Origin: Streptomyces pyxinae
GTDB lineage: Bacteria > Actinomycetota > Actinomycetes > Streptomycetales > Streptomycetaceae
Reading direction: 5' to 3'
Assembly: GCF_024756275.1 (NCBI RefSeq)
Contig: NZ_JANUGQ010000011.1
Location: 165,488-229,487, forward strand
Length of the DNA: 64,000 nt
Shown here: positions 1-8,683 of the stretch, piece after piece
Position numbering within the stretch: position 1 is the stretch's first letter
Layout of the letters: each line of letters begins with the position of its first letter
Translations under genes and position numbers: made by a program
Notes under the pieces: generated by a model
What the model saw: only the letters and a program-made list of their open reading frames with translations
The model's database searches: none
Told to the model about the DNA's origin: nothing

Positions 1-468
1 GCGATCGAGAAGACCGGTTACGACCTGGTCCTCTGCGGCATGGCGTCCACCGACGGCGTGATGGGTGTGCTGCCCGCGATCCTCGCCGAGCGTCTCGGCG
101 TCCCGCAGGTCACCCTGCTCTCCGAGGTCTCGGTGGAGGACGGCACCGTCACCGGCCGCCGCGACGGCGACACCGCCTCCGAGCGCCTGGAGGCGTCGCT
201 GCCGGCCGTCGTGTCCGTCACGGACCAGTCGGGCGAGGCCCGGTACCCGTCCTTCAAGGGCATCATGGCCGCGAAGAAGAAGCCGGTGGAGTCCCTGGAC
301 CTGGAGGACCTGGAGCTCGACGCCGACGAGGTCGGTCTCGCGGGCGCCTGGACCAAGGTCGACTCCGCGACCGAGCGCCCGGCCCGCACCGCCGGCACGG
401 TCGTCAAGGACGAGGGCGAGGGCGGCAAGCAGCTGGCCGAGTTCCTCGCGGGCCAGAAGTTCATCTAG
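1..468 (+). CDS. etfB: Electron transfer flavoprotein beta subunit (5' end outside window)
   Basis: Partial gene: reading frame 1 is open from the first base, so the true start lies upstream. ETF-beta (FixA) pairs with ETF-alpha to carry electrons from acyl-CoA and related dehydrogenases to the respiratory chain through FAD and AMP. The visible 155 residues hold the ETF-beta signature region (LVLCGMASTDG near the left edge, then GVLPAILAERLG and PQVTLLSEV) and a lysine-rich C-terminal arm (FKGIMAAKKKPVE) that normally wraps the alpha subunit. etfA follows 135 bp downstream on the same strand, the usual beta-alpha order. The family assignment is firm; only the N-terminal part is missing. Confidence 0.95.
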   Translation, partial: AIEKTGYDLVLCGMASTDGVMGVLPAILAERLGVPQVTLLSEVSVEDGTVTGRRDGDTASERLEASLPAVVSVTDQSGEARYPSFKGIMAAKKKPVESLDLEDLELDADEVGLAGAWTKVDSATERPARTAGTVVKDEGEGGKQLAEFLAGQKFI

Positions 469-603
469 CCGCCCGCCGCCGTCCCGGGCTCCCGGACCGG
501 GCCATTCGCAGGCCCCCGGACTCACGGACCCGGCCGGCGCCCCGGCTCGCGCAGAGCCCCACCGCCCGATTCTTCGCTTCGCATCCGCAGGAGAGCACAT
601 CCC

Positions 604-1566
604 ATGGCTGAAGTTCTCGTCTACGTCGACCACGTGGACGGCGCCGTCCGCAAGCCCACCCTGGAGCTGCTGACCCTGGCCCGCCGCGTGGGCGAGCCGG
701 TCGCCGTCGCCCTCGGCAGCGGCGCCGAGTCCACCGCCGCCGCGCTCGCCGAGCACGGCGCCGTCAAGGTCCTGACCGCCGACGCCCCCGAGTTCGCCGA
801 CTACCTCGTCGTACCGAAGGTGGACGCGCTCCAGGCCGCGTACGAGGCCGTCTCGCCGGCCGCCGTGCTGGTCCCGTCCTCCGCCGAGGGCAAGGAGATC
901 GCCGCCCGCCTCGCCGTCCGCATCGGCTCCGGTGTCATCACCGACGCCGTGGACCTGGAGGCCGGCGACGAGGGCCCGGTGGCCACCCAGTCGGTGTTCG
1001 CCGCCTCGTACTCCACCAAGTCCCGTGTCTCCAAGGGCACTCCGGTCATCACGGTCAAGCCGAACTCGGCCGCCGTCGAGGCCGCCCCGGCCGCGGGCAC
1101 CGTGGAGGCCCTCTCGGTCTCCTTCTCCGCGCAGGCCACCGGCACCAAGGTCGTCTCCCGCACCCCGCGCGAGTCGACCGGCCGCCCCGAGCTGACCGAG
1201 GCCGCGATCGTGGTCTCCGGCGGCCGTGGTGTCAACGGTGCCGAGAACTTCGCGATCATCGAGGCGCTGGCCGACTCGCTCGGTGCCGCCGTCGGCGCCT
1301 CCCGCGCCGCCGTGGACGCCGGCTGGTACCCGCACGCCAGCCAGGTCGGCCAGACCGGCAAGTCGGTCTCGCCGCAGCTGTACATCGCCTCCGGCATCTC
1401 CGGCGCGATCCAGCACCGCGCCGGTATGCAGACCTCGAAGACCATCGTGGCCATCAACAAGGACGCCGAGGCCCCGATCTTCGACCTGGTCGACTACGGC
1501 GTGGTCGGCGACCTCTTCGAGGTCGTCCCGCAGCTGACCGAGGAGGTCAAGTCCCGCAAGGGCTGA
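604..1566 (+). CDS. etfA: Electron transfer flavoprotein alpha subunit
   Basis: 320 residues, normal length for ETF-alpha (FixB). The N-terminal domain (about 1-180) is the Rossmann-like ETF half. The C-terminal FAD-binding domain carries the diagnostic run VVSGGRGV, the GASRAAVDAGW segment and the PQLYIASGISGAIQH motif with its flavin-contacting residues, ending in DLFEVVPQLTEEV. The start is ATG at 604, with AGGAG about 9 nt upstream. It forms a heterodimer with EtfB, acting in the cytoplasm as electron carrier for several dehydrogenases. A 14-bp perfect hairpin follows the stop, so the etfBA transcript probably ends there. Confidence 0.97.
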   Translation: MAEVLVYVDHVDGAVRKPTLELLTLARRVGEPVAVALGSGAESTAAALAEHGAVKVLTADAPEFADYLVVPKVDALQAAYEAVSPAAVLVPSSAEGKEIAARLAVRIGSGVITDAVDLEAGDEGPVATQSVFAASYSTKSRVSKGTPVITVKPNSAAVEAAPAAGTVEALSVSFSAQATGTKVVSRTPRESTGRPELTEAAIVVSGGRGVNGAENFAIIEALADSLGAAVGASRAAVDAGWYPHASQVGQTGKSVSPQLYIASGISGAIQHRAGMQTSKTIVAINKDAEAPIFDLVDYGVVGDLFEVVPQLTEEVKSRKG

Positions 1567-1640
1567 CCCCGTTCCGGCGCAGCCGGTGCGTCCCGGCGGG
1601 TACGGGACGGCCGGCCGGGCCGGTGTGACGGAAACCGGCA

Positions 1641-1674
1641 GGGGCCGCGCGGTGCACGCTCACCGCGCGGCCCC
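1641..1674 (+). terminator. Rho-independent-type terminator of etfBA
   Basis: Perfect 14-bp inverted repeat: GGGGCCGCGCGGTG at 1641-1654 and its complement at 1661-1674, with a 6-nt loop, 75 bp after the etfA stop. There is no long T run, which is usual for Streptomyces terminators. The remaining gap up to 1827 presumably holds the promoter of the next gene; no clear -10/-35 was recognised. Confidence 0.8.
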
Positions 1675-1827
1675 GCGCCGTTTCGTTCCGGTGGTTCCGG
1701 TCGTTCCGGGCGCGCCCGATCGTCCCGAGGACCGTTGACGCCCCGGAGCGAGGACGGATAGCTTCGCGATGCGGATGCTGGATTCCGTTGAGTGAAATAC
1801 CGGCTCGGGTGTGCGGAGGGTACGGGA

Positions 1828-3141
1828 ATGGCGCAGCAGGAAACGGCGAAGCCGGCGGTGGCGACGAGCCTCGCGAGCGGGGTGGCCGAGCGGATCGGGG
1901 CCGATCTCGGGCCGGTCGACGCCGAGCTGGCCCGCCGCTACCCCGGGGACCCCGGCACCCGCCAGCCCGTCCACACCGTGTACGTGCCCGGTGAGACCTT
2001 CACCGCCGGGACCGTCCGCTCCTGGGGCGACCGGGCGCTCGCCGCGCTGGACGAGCACGCCCCGGACGCCGCCGCCCTCGCGGCCGTACTGGACCTGCCG
2101 GAGGAGCGGGCCGGGGAGGTGTACGCGCGCGTCCGGGCCAAGCTGGAGCGGGAGCCGGTGGAAGACCTGCGCGTCGACTTCGAGGACGGCTACGGCGGCC
2201 GGGACGACGCCCAGGAGGACGCCGACGCCGCCCGGGCCGCCCGGCTGATCGCGGAGGCGTACGCGAACGGCACCGCCGCCCCGTACATGGGCATCCGGAT
2301 GAAGTGCCTGGAGGCCGCCGTGCGCGACCGGGCCATCCGGACGCTGGACGTCTTCCTCACCGGGCTGATGGAGGCCGGGGGACTGCCGGACGGCCTGGTC
2401 CTCACCCTGCCCAAGGTCACCTACGCCGAGCAGGTCACCGCCATGGTCCGGCTGGCGGAGGAGTTCGAGCGGACGCACGGACTGCCGGCCGGCCGGATCG
2501 GCTTCGAGATCCAGATCGAGACCAGCCAGGCCGTGCTGGCCGCCGACGGCACCGCCACCGTCGCCCGGATGATCGGCGCCGCCGAGGGCCGGGCCACCGG
2601 CCTGCACTACGGCACCTTCGACTACAGCGCCTGTCTGGGGGTCTCCGCCGCCCACCAGGCGAGCGACCACCCGGCCGCCGACCACGCCAAGGCGATCATG
2701 CAGGTGGCCGCCGCGGGCACGGGGGTACGGGTCTCCGACGGTTCCACCAATGTCCTCCCGGTCGGACCGACGGCCCGGGTGCACGACGCCTGGCGGCTCC
2801 ACTACGGCCTCACCCGCCGCGCCCTGGCCCGCGCCTACTACCAGGGCTGGGACATGCACCCCGGCCACCTGCCCACCCGGTACGCGGCCGTCTTCGCCTT
2901 CTACCGCGAGGGCTGTGAGGCCGCCGCCGCCCGGCTGGCCGCCTATGCCGGCCGGGCCGGCGGAGACGTCATGGACGAGCCCGCCACCGCCAAGGCGCTC
3001 AGCTCCTATCTGCTGCGCGGCATCGACTGCGGGGCCCTGGACACCGCCGAGGTCGCCCGCCTGACCGGCCTCACCCGCGCCGACCTCGACGCCTACGCCA
3101 CCCCCCGCCGGGCCGGCCTCACCCGCACCGCCGCAGCCTGA
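1828..3141 (+). CDS. DUF6986 family protein, HpcH/HpaI aldolase / citrate-lyase-beta-like fold
   Basis: 437 residues. The start is ATG 1828, preceded by GGAGGG at 1815-1820; an upstream in-frame ATG at 1792 has no ribosome site. Segments resemble the CitE/HpcH TIM-barrel superfamily: the acidic motif VDFEDGYGGRDD (candidate metal site), ALPKV-like LTLPKVTYAEQ, and FEIQIETSQAV, where the Glu of QIET would bind Mg2+ in CitE. This suggests a lyase acting on a 2-oxo-acid or CoA-like substrate, but the substrate is unknown. The gene follows etfBA but is separated by a terminator, so co-transcription is unlikely. Superfamily placement is fairly sure; catalytic role is inference. Confidence 0.75.
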   Translation: MAQQETAKPAVATSLASGVAERIGADLGPVDAELARRYPGDPGTRQPVHTVYVPGETFTAGTVRSWGDRALAALDEHAPDAAALAAVLDLPEERAGEVYARVRAKLEREPVEDLRVDFEDGYGGRDDAQEDADAARAARLIAEAYANGTAAPYMGIRMKCLEAAVRDRAIRTLDVFLTGLMEAGGLPDGLVLTLPKVTYAEQVTAMVRLAEEFERTHGLPAGRIGFEIQIETSQAVLAADGTATVARMIGAAEGRATGLHYGTFDYSACLGVSAAHQASDHPAADHAKAIMQVAAAGTGVRVSDGSTNVLPVGPTARVHDAWRLHYGLTRRALARAYYQGWDMHPGHLPTRYAAVFAFYREGCEAAAARLAAYAGRAGGDVMDEPATAKALSSYLLRGIDCGALDTAEVARLTGLTRADLDAYATPRRAGLTRTAAA

Positions 3142-3765
3142 GCCGGACCGGGCGGACGGCGGGGCGGGCCGGCCAGGCCGGTGGCCGACCGCCGGGCCCG
3201 GCCGGGCGTCTGCGGTTGGGGCGGGTGTCCGGGTCGGCCGGGCGTACGGCCGGCGCCTACGGGCCGGCCGGGCCGGTCACCGGGAGCCTCCGGTCCCGGC
3301 CGGGCGCCGGGCCCGGGGCCGACTGCCTGGTGGGCCCGGGCCGGGCGGCCGCGATTGGGGCGGGTGCCCGGCGGTCCCGGCCGGGTGTGCGGGCTGGTGC
3401 CCCTGGCCGGGCGGACGCGCCTCCTGCCGGGCGGTCCGGTCCTGGCCGGATGCCCGGGGCGCGGACGGGCGGCAGTTCCGGAGCCGCGCGGGCCCCGGGA
3501 CCGGGCGGCCGCGATGACGGCCGTACGACCCGTGCCCATGGGCGGACCCGGCTGTCCCCGGGGCTCCCGGTCCCGGCCGCGCGGGCTCCGTTCCCGGCCG
3601 GGTGGTCCTGGTCCCGGCCGTACGGGCCCCGGTCCCCGCCGTGCGGCGCCCCGGCGCCGGCCGGGCGTACGGCCGGTGCCTAAGGGTCGTCCCGGCCGGC
3701 CCCTGGCAGCCCCCGGTCCCGGCCGGGCGGCCCTCGGGCCTGCCCGGGTGCCAGGCGCCCGGGGC
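3142..3765. repeat. 624-bp gap of degenerate CCGGTCCCGGCCGGGCG-type repeats
   Basis: The gap between two convergent genes consists almost wholly of imperfect copies of a CGGTCCCGGCCGGGCG-like unit at irregular spacing, about 80% G+C. Open frames cross it on both strands but have Pro/Gly/Arg-only composition and no ribosome sites, so I see no gene. It can form many alternative hairpins and may serve as the terminator region for both neighbours. Confidence 0.6.
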
Positions 3766-4794
3766 TCAGGCGGGTGGCAGTTCGCCGGAGCCGCGTGGGA
3801 TCAGCCGGGTCGGCAGCTCCAGGCGGGCCGGGGGCTCGCCCGAGCCGTCGAGCCGGCGGAACAGCCGCTCGGCGGCCGTACGGCCCAGCGCCGCCGAGTC
3901 CTGGGCGACCACCGTGATCCCCAGCAGATCGGCCAGCTCGATGTCGTCGAAGCTCACCAGCGCCACCGGGCGCGACCGCCCGGCCAGCTCCCGTACGGCC
4001 GTCACGGTCACCCGGTTGTTGCCCGCGAAGAGCGCCGTCACCGGATCGGGCCCGGCCAGCATCGCGGCCAGCGCCTCCCGGACCCGGCCCGGCTCCGTCG
4101 AGCCCAGCGACACCCAGCCGTCCGCCACCGCGAGACCCGCGTCCGCCATCGCCGCCCGGTAGCCGCGCAGCCGCTCCACCGCCGTGTGGATGCGCGGCTG
4201 GTCCCCGATGAAGCCGATCCGCCGGTGGCCGTGCGCGATCAGATGGGCCACCCCGGCCCGGGCCCCGCCGAAGCTGTCGGTCAGCACGGTGTCCACCTCG
4301 ATTCGGCCGGCCGGCCGGTCCACGAAGACGGTGGCCACCCCGGCGCGCAGCTCGGGCTCCAGATAGCGGTGGTCGGTACCGGCCGGGATCACTATCAGCC
4401 CGTCCACCCGGCGCGCGCAGAACGCCAGCACCAACTCCTGCTCCCGGCCCGGGTCCTCGGCGCTGGAACCGTTGATGAGCAGCGCCCCGTGGGCCCTGGC
4501 GACCTCCTCCACGGCCCGGCTCAGCGGCCCGTAGAAGGGGTTCGCCAGATCCTCCAGGACCAGGCCGATCGAGGCGGTCCGCCCCTTGCGCAGCACCCGA
4601 GCGCTGTCGTTCCGCCGGAAGCCCAGCGCCTCGATGGCCTCCTGGACCCGCCGCTCGGTGTCCGCCGTGACACCCGGCTCCCCGTTCACCACCCGGGAGA
4701 CGGTCTTCAGGCCCACGCCCGCCCGGGCGGCCACGTCCTTCATGGTGGGCCGGCTGCCGTAGCGGTGGGCGGGGCGGCGGGCGATGTCGGCCAC
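3766..4794 (-). CDS. LacI-family transcriptional regulator
   Basis: 342 residues, standard LacI/GalR length. The N-terminal HTH reads TMKDVAARAGVGLKTVSRVV with the hinge helix NDSARVLRKGRT after it, followed by a periplasmic-binding-like effector domain (IGLVLEDLANPFYG, VIPAGTDHRYLEPEL, ALFAGNNRVTV, PVALVSFDDIELADL). The start chosen is GTG at 4794, with AGGA 8 nt upstream; an internal ATG at 4743 directly before KDVAARAG is the alternative. It is divergent from the ROK kinase gene at 5109, and a 12-bp CpG-centred palindrome lies between them, so it probably represses itself and the kinase until a sugar ligand binds. The ligand cannot be told from sequence. Confidence 0.93.
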   Translation of the reverse strand: MADIARRPAHRYGSRPTMKDVAARAGVGLKTVSRVVNGEPGVTADTERRVQEAIEALGFRRNDSARVLRKGRTASIGLVLEDLANPFYGPLSRAVEEVARAHGALLINGSSAEDPGREQELVLAFCARRVDGLIVIPAGTDHRYLEPELRAGVATVFVDRPAGRIEVDTVLTDSFGGARAGVAHLIAHGHRRIGFIGDQPRIHTAVERLRGYRAAMADAGLAVADGWVSLGSTEPGRVREALAAMLAGPDPVTALFAGNNRVTVTAVRELAGRSRPVALVSFDDIELADLLGITVVAQDSAALGRTAAERLFRRLDGSGEPPARLELPTRLIPRGSGELPPA

Positions 4795-5108
4795 GTGAGC
4801 TGTCCTGTCGTCGGTCCGGTGTCCGGTGGGGCGGCGGGGGTACGGCCGGTACGGCGGTACCCGCGTACGGCTGGTCACGGCCGTACGGCTCCGTACGGCA
4901 CGGCGGGCGGGACGCCGCCCCGGGTGTCCGCCGGGACACTGGCGGACACCCGGCGGGCGCACGGCCCCGGTGCCCCGGGTCGTGGCGTCGAGCATAGGGC
5001 CTGGACAACGTTGTCAGGGCGGGAGAGACTGAGCAAGAACATCACCGGCCGCGGCCCGTCCCGGGCCCGGATCCGCTACTCCGTCAGCTCACCCGGGGGA
5101 TCCGACCG
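4795..5108. promoter_or_regulatory. Divergent LacI/ROK promoter region
   Basis: 314-bp intergenic region between divergent starts. It contains repeats of GTACGGC/CGGTAC near 4843-4900 and the palindrome at 5004-5015. No small gene was seen. The palindrome is about 93 bp from the kinase start and 210 bp from the regulator start. Confidence 0.55.
5004..5015. promoter_or_regulatory. Probable LacI-family operator GACAACGTTGTC
   Basis: Perfect 12-bp palindrome with the central CpG typical of LacI/GalR operators, in an AT-richer spot between the divergent LacI and ROK kinase genes. Position and symmetry support binding by the adjacent regulator; binding itself is inferred. Confidence 0.7.
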
Positions 5109-6068
5109 ATGTCTGCCCAGCTCGTCGCCGCGCTCGACATCGGCGGCACCAAGATCGCCGGCGCCCTGGTCGACGGCGACGGCGGCATTCTCGTCCGGGC
5201 CCGGCGCCCCACCCCGGCCCGGGAGGACGGCGAGACCGTGATGGGCGCGGTCGAAGCGGTGCTGGCCGAGCTGATGGCCGGCCCGCTCTGGTCCGGTGTC
5301 ACCGCCCTCGGGATCGGCAGCGCCGGACCGGTGGACGCCTCCACCGGTACGGTCAGCCCGGTCAATGTCCCGGGCTGGCGCGGGTTTCCGCTGGTCGAGC
5401 GGGCCCGGGCGGTCACGGGCGGGCTGCCGGTCCGCCTGGTCGGGGACGGCGTGGCCATGACCGCAGCCGAGCACTGGCGGGGCGCCGCCCAGGGGTACGA
5501 CAACGCGCTCTGCCTCGTGGTCTCCACCGGCGTCGGCGGCGGACTGGTGCTGAACGGCCGGCTCCATCCGGGCCCCACCGGCAACGCCGGCCACATCGGG
5601 CACATCAGCGTCGAACTGGACGGCGACCCCTGCCCCTGCGGTTCGCGCGGCTGCGTCGAGCGGATCGCCAGCGGCCCCAACATCGCCCGCCGCGCCCTGG
5701 AGAACGGCTGGCGGCCCGCGCCCGGCGGCGACCCCGGCGCCGAGGCCGTCGCGGCGGCGGCCCGGGCGGGCGATCCGGTCGCGGTGGCCTCCTTCGAGCG
5801 GGCCGCCCGGGCGCTGGCCGCCGGCATCGCCGCCACCGCCACCCTGGTGGAGGTGGAGATCGCGGTGGTCGGCGGGGGGGTGGCCGGGGCGGGCGAGGTG
5901 CTCTTCGCCCCGCTGCGGCGGTCCCTCCGGGAGTACGCCGCGCTCTCCTTCGTCCACGGGCTGACCGTCGCCCCGGCCCGCGCTGGTACCGATGCCGGGC
6001 TGCTGGGCGCGGCCGCCGCCGCCCTGCCGGTGGCCCGCGACGACGCGCCCGCGAGCCTGCCCGGCTGA
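5109..6068 (+). CDS. ROK-family sugar kinase (glucokinase-like)
   Basis: 319 residues, typical of single-domain ROK kinases. The ATP phosphate loop LDIGGTKIAGAL is at residues 9-20. The GHIGH motif (161-165) and the zinc-binding cluster CPCGSRGC (175-182) define the ROK family. The usual catalytic NDANA segment appears as GDGVA, keeping the Asp near 113 as general base. It likely phosphorylates a hexose or N-acetyl-hexosamine with ATP in the cytoplasm. ATG at 5109 follows GGGGGA. The divergent LacI regulator suggests induction by the sugar handled here; no transporter gene is adjacent. Confidence 0.92.
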   Translation: MSAQLVAALDIGGTKIAGALVDGDGGILVRARRPTPAREDGETVMGAVEAVLAELMAGPLWSGVTALGIGSAGPVDASTGTVSPVNVPGWRGFPLVERARAVTGGLPVRLVGDGVAMTAAEHWRGAAQGYDNALCLVVSTGVGGGLVLNGRLHPGPTGNAGHIGHISVELDGDPCPCGSRGCVERIASGPNIARRALENGWRPAPGGDPGAEAVAAAARAGDPVAVASFERAARALAAGIAATATLVEVEIAVVGGGVAGAGEVLFAPLRRSLREYAALSFVHGLTVAPARAGTDAGLLGAAAAALPVARDDAPASLPG

Positions 6069-6087
6069 CCCGGGCCGACCCCGGCCC

Positions 6088-6148
6088 GCCGGTCCGGGCC
6101 GCCGCGCAACCGCCGGTCCGGGTCGCCGGTCCGGGTCGCCGCGCAACC
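6088..6148. repeat. Direct repeat, 24-bp unit with 37-bp period
   Basis: Copies at 6088-6111 and 6125-6148 match at 23 of 24 positions (GCCGGTCCGGGYCGCCGCGC plus AACC), with a further partial copy between them. They lie in the 308-bp gap 6069-6376 after the ROK kinase. The rest of the gap shows no gene. Confidence 0.75.
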
Positions 6149-6376
6149 GCCGGTCCGGTCCTGAGGGTTTCCGGCCCGGACCCCAGGGGCCCCGCCTCGG
6201 GCCGGGGGCCGCCCGGGGCGGTTCCGGCGTGTGCCCGGGAGAGCGGTGCGCCCGCGCTCCTGGGCGCACACGGCGCACGAGGGGCGCGAACAGCGCACTC
6301 GCCCTCCTGCCGGGCGCGGGTTTCCGTGGCAGGGTGAGGCGGGCAACCCACAGGGGGCTACCGAGGAGGGGGAACC

Positions 6377-7417
6377 GTGCTCGTCTGGATCAACGGTGCG
6401 TTCGGCGCAGGCAAGACCAGTGCCGCGCGGGAGCTGGTGGATCTGCTCCCGGACGGCACCCTGTACGACCCGGAGATCATCGGCGGAACGCTCGACCGGC
6501 TGCTGCCCCGGAAGCGGCTGGCGGAGGTGGACGACTGCCAGGACCTGCCGATCTGGCGCCGGATGGTGGTGGCCACGGCCGCCGCGCTGCTGGCCGAGGT
6601 CGGCGGGGTGCTGGTGGTACCCATGACCCTGCTGCGGCAGGAGTACCGGGACGAGATATTCGGTGGGCTCGCCGCCCGGCGGATTTCCGTCCGCCATGTC
6701 GTCCTGACCCCGGACGAAACGATCCTTCGCGCCCGGATCGACGCCCGGCGGGAGCAGCAGGGGGACCCGGAGGCCGGCGAACGCGCCCGCCGCTGGGCCC
6801 GCGACCACATCGAACCCTGCCGGGCCGCCCTGGCCGGCTGGCTGGGCGCCGACGCGTACGCCGTCGACAACGGCCCGCTGACGGCCCGGGAGACCGCGTG
6901 CGCGGTGGCGGAGGCGGTACGGAGCGGCGCCGCCGGGGAGGCGGGAATCGTCCAGACCCCGGAGCCGACCGGCGAGACCCTCGCGGCGGGCGTGCTGCTC
7001 TTCGACGAGCAGGACCGGGTGCTGCTCGTGGACCCGACCTACAAACCCGGCTGGGAGTTCCCCGGCGGCGTGGTGGAGCCCGGCGAGGCCCCCGCGCGCG
7101 CCGGGCTCCGCGAGGTGGCCGAGGAGATCGGGCTTCAGCTGCCCGTCGTGCCCAAACTGCTGGTGGTCGACTGGGAACCGCCCCGGCCGCCCGGCTACGG
7201 CGGGCTGCGGCTGCTCTTCGACGGCGGCCGGCTCACCGGCAGCCAGACCGACCGGGTGCTGCTGCCCGCCACCGAGCTGCGCGGCTGGCGGTTCGTCACC
7301 GAGGCGGAGGCGTCCGGCATGCTGCCGCCGGTGCGGTACGAGCGGCTGCGCTGGGCCCTGCGCGCCCGGGAGCGCGGCACGGTGCTCAATCTGGAGGCGG
7401 GCGTCCCGGTCGGCTGA
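6377..7417 (+). CDS. P-loop kinase (TmrB-like) fused to Nudix hydrolase
   Basis: 346 residues with two enzymes in one chain. Residues 1-185 form a small AAA/nucleotide-kinase-like domain with Walker A GAFGAGKT (7-14), resembling TmrB/zeta-type P-loop proteins. Residues 200-340 form a Nudix hydrolase whose box is complete: Gly, Glu and REVAEEIGL at about 231-253 fit G-x5-E-x7-REUxEExGU. The start is GTG at 6377, preceded by GAGGAGGGGG. Such fusions could couple phosphorylation and hydrolysis of a nucleotide-linked compound, possibly in housecleaning or resistance; the substrate is unknown. Domain identification is confident, function is not. Confidence 0.85.
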   Translation: MLVWINGAFGAGKTSAARELVDLLPDGTLYDPEIIGGTLDRLLPRKRLAEVDDCQDLPIWRRMVVATAAALLAEVGGVLVVPMTLLRQEYRDEIFGGLAARRISVRHVVLTPDETILRARIDARREQQGDPEAGERARRWARDHIEPCRAALAGWLGADAYAVDNGPLTARETACAVAEAVRSGAAGEAGIVQTPEPTGETLAAGVLLFDEQDRVLLVDPTYKPGWEFPGGVVEPGEAPARAGLREVAEEIGLQLPVVPKLLVVDWEPPRPPGYGGLRLLFDGGRLTGSQTDRVLLPATELRGWRFVTEAEASGMLPPVRYERLRWALRARERGTVLNLEAGVPVG

Positions 7418-7546
7418 GGCCGCCCCCTGTCTCCCGTCCCGTGCCGCGCCGACGGCCCCGGGGCGGCCGGACACCCCAGCGGCCCGGCCACGCGTCCGGG
7501 CGGACCTGCGCCCGCCGGACCGCGCTCCCGCACGGTACCGGCGGGC

Positions 7547-7684
7547 TCGGCGGGACGGTGAGCCCGTACCGGTACGGCGGTGACTCCCGGACGGGCGGCA
7601 CCGGTCCGGGCACCGGTGCCTCGCCGGCCGCCCGGCGCGTCCCGCTCGGCGGCCGGTTCCCGGAGCCGTACAGCCGTACCATCG
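7547..7684 (-). pseudogene. Decayed partial copy of the neighbouring MBL-fold hydrolase gene
   Basis: This stretch aligns with the coding segment 8127-8267 of the next gene at an offset of about 580 bp. Translated on the minus strand, the copy gives LYGSGNR...GEAPVPGPV...YGLTVPPSPP against RYGSEIL...GEAPVPEPV...HGLTVPPAPP. The copy lacks the metal-binding motifs, has no start signal and is embedded in the 371-bp gap 7418-7788, so it is a fossil of a local duplication. A second match (CGTCCCGCTCGGCGGCC at about 7638 and 7808) supports a duplication origin. Confidence 0.65.
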
Positions 7685-7788
7685 CGCGAGCGCGGCCGGA
7701 CACCGGGCCGAGCCGGCCGGACACCCGGACCGACCAGGCCGGACACCCGCCCAGCCTGGTCATGCCTCCGGGCGCGGCGTCCGCCGGA

Positions 7789-8517
7789 TCACGCTCCGGG
7801 CGCGGCGTCCCGCTCGGCGGCCTCACGCAGCAGGGCCGCCGCGTCCGCCGTCACCGGATCGCCGTGCCCGCAGCACACGGTCTCCGGAGCCAGCCCGGCC
7901 ATCGCCCGCATCGACTCCTTGGCCCGCTCCCGGTCCACATGGAACACACCCAGTGTCACGCCCCGCACCGAGGCCACCGTGTCCCCGGTGAACAGCACCC
8001 CGTGGCGCGGCAGATGGATCGCCATCGAACCGTCGGTGTGCCCTGGCGTGTGCACCGCTCGGGCCCCGTCCCCGAAGCCGAGCTCCTCGCCGTCGGCCAC
8101 CTCCCGATCCACCCGGGCCGGCGGCGCCGGCGGCACGGTCAGCCCGTGCTCGTACAGCGGTATCTCCCAGTCCAGCAGCACCGGTTCGGGCACCGGCGCC
8201 TCGCCCCGGACGACCGGGGCGTCCCGCCCGTGGGCCAGGATCTCGGAGCCGTACCGCCGGGCGAGTTCACCCGCCGCGCCGACATGGTCGCGGTGGCAGT
8301 GGGTCAGCACGATCCGGCGCAGCCGCTCCGGCTCCAGACCCAGGCTCCGTATCCCCTCCGCGATGGTCTCCGCCGCACCCGCCCAGCCCGCGTCGATCAG
8401 GGTCAGCTCCTGATCGTCCCCCCGCACGTCATGTATGTCTCCGTCGCGCCAGAGGTACGCCTGGCCGATGGGAAAGCGCAGCAGATGCAGCCGCGGCCGC
8501 ACTTCGATGATCTTCAT
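7789..8517 (-). CDS. MBL-fold metallo-hydrolase
   Basis: 242 residues. The metal-binding motif THCHRDHVG (HxHxDH), the later His of HTPGHTDG, the Asp of LFTGDTV and the His of CCGHGDP complete a dinuclear zinc site of the metallo-beta-lactamase/glyoxalase-II fold. No signal peptide, so cytoplasmic; the reaction is probably hydrolysis of a thioester or ester, unspecified. The start is ATG 8517. It is transcribed away from the FG-GAP operon, from which a strong hairpin at 8589-8628 separates it. Downstream sits a decayed fragment of the same gene. Confidence 0.9.
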   Translation of the reverse strand: MKIIEVRPRLHLLRFPIGQAYLWRDGDIHDVRGDDQELTLIDAGWAGAAETIAEGIRSLGLEPERLRRIVLTHCHRDHVGAAGELARRYGSEILAHGRDAPVVRGEAPVPEPVLLDWEIPLYEHGLTVPPAPPARVDREVADGEELGFGDGARAVHTPGHTDGSMAIHLPRHGVLFTGDTVASVRGVTLGVFHVDRERAKESMRAMAGLAPETVCCGHGDPVTADAAALLREAAERDAAPGA

Positions 8518-8588
8518 GCGCGGAGCCTAGGAGTCCGGACCCGCCGGCCGTCACCGATTACGCCCAGCGCGTTGTCCGCGCACAGCGA

Positions 8589-8628
8589 AGCCCCCGGGCA
8601 CGGGCCGAACGGCCCGCGCCCGGGGGCT
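8589..8628. terminator. Strong hairpin terminator after the FG-GAP operon
   Basis: Inverted repeat AGCCCCCGGGC (8589-8599) and CGGGCC (8601-8606), loop GAAC, then GGCCCG (8611-8616) and GCCCGGGGGCT (8618-8628). This is a 17-bp stem with a single A-C mismatch. It lies 56 bp past the stop of the minus-strand gene ending at 8684 and before the MBL gene start. Confidence 0.85.
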
Positions 8629-8683
8629 CCTCACGGCCGGTCACGCCGGGCCGGCCGGCCCCCCGCGACCGGCGTCCCGCGCG

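Noticed and set aside
3181..5241. A 686-codon open frame on the plus strand through the LacI/ROK region.
   Set aside because: Composition is nearly all Arg/Gly/Pro/Ala, no start signal, and it overlaps the clearly real LacI gene on the other strand; it is a high-GC shadow.
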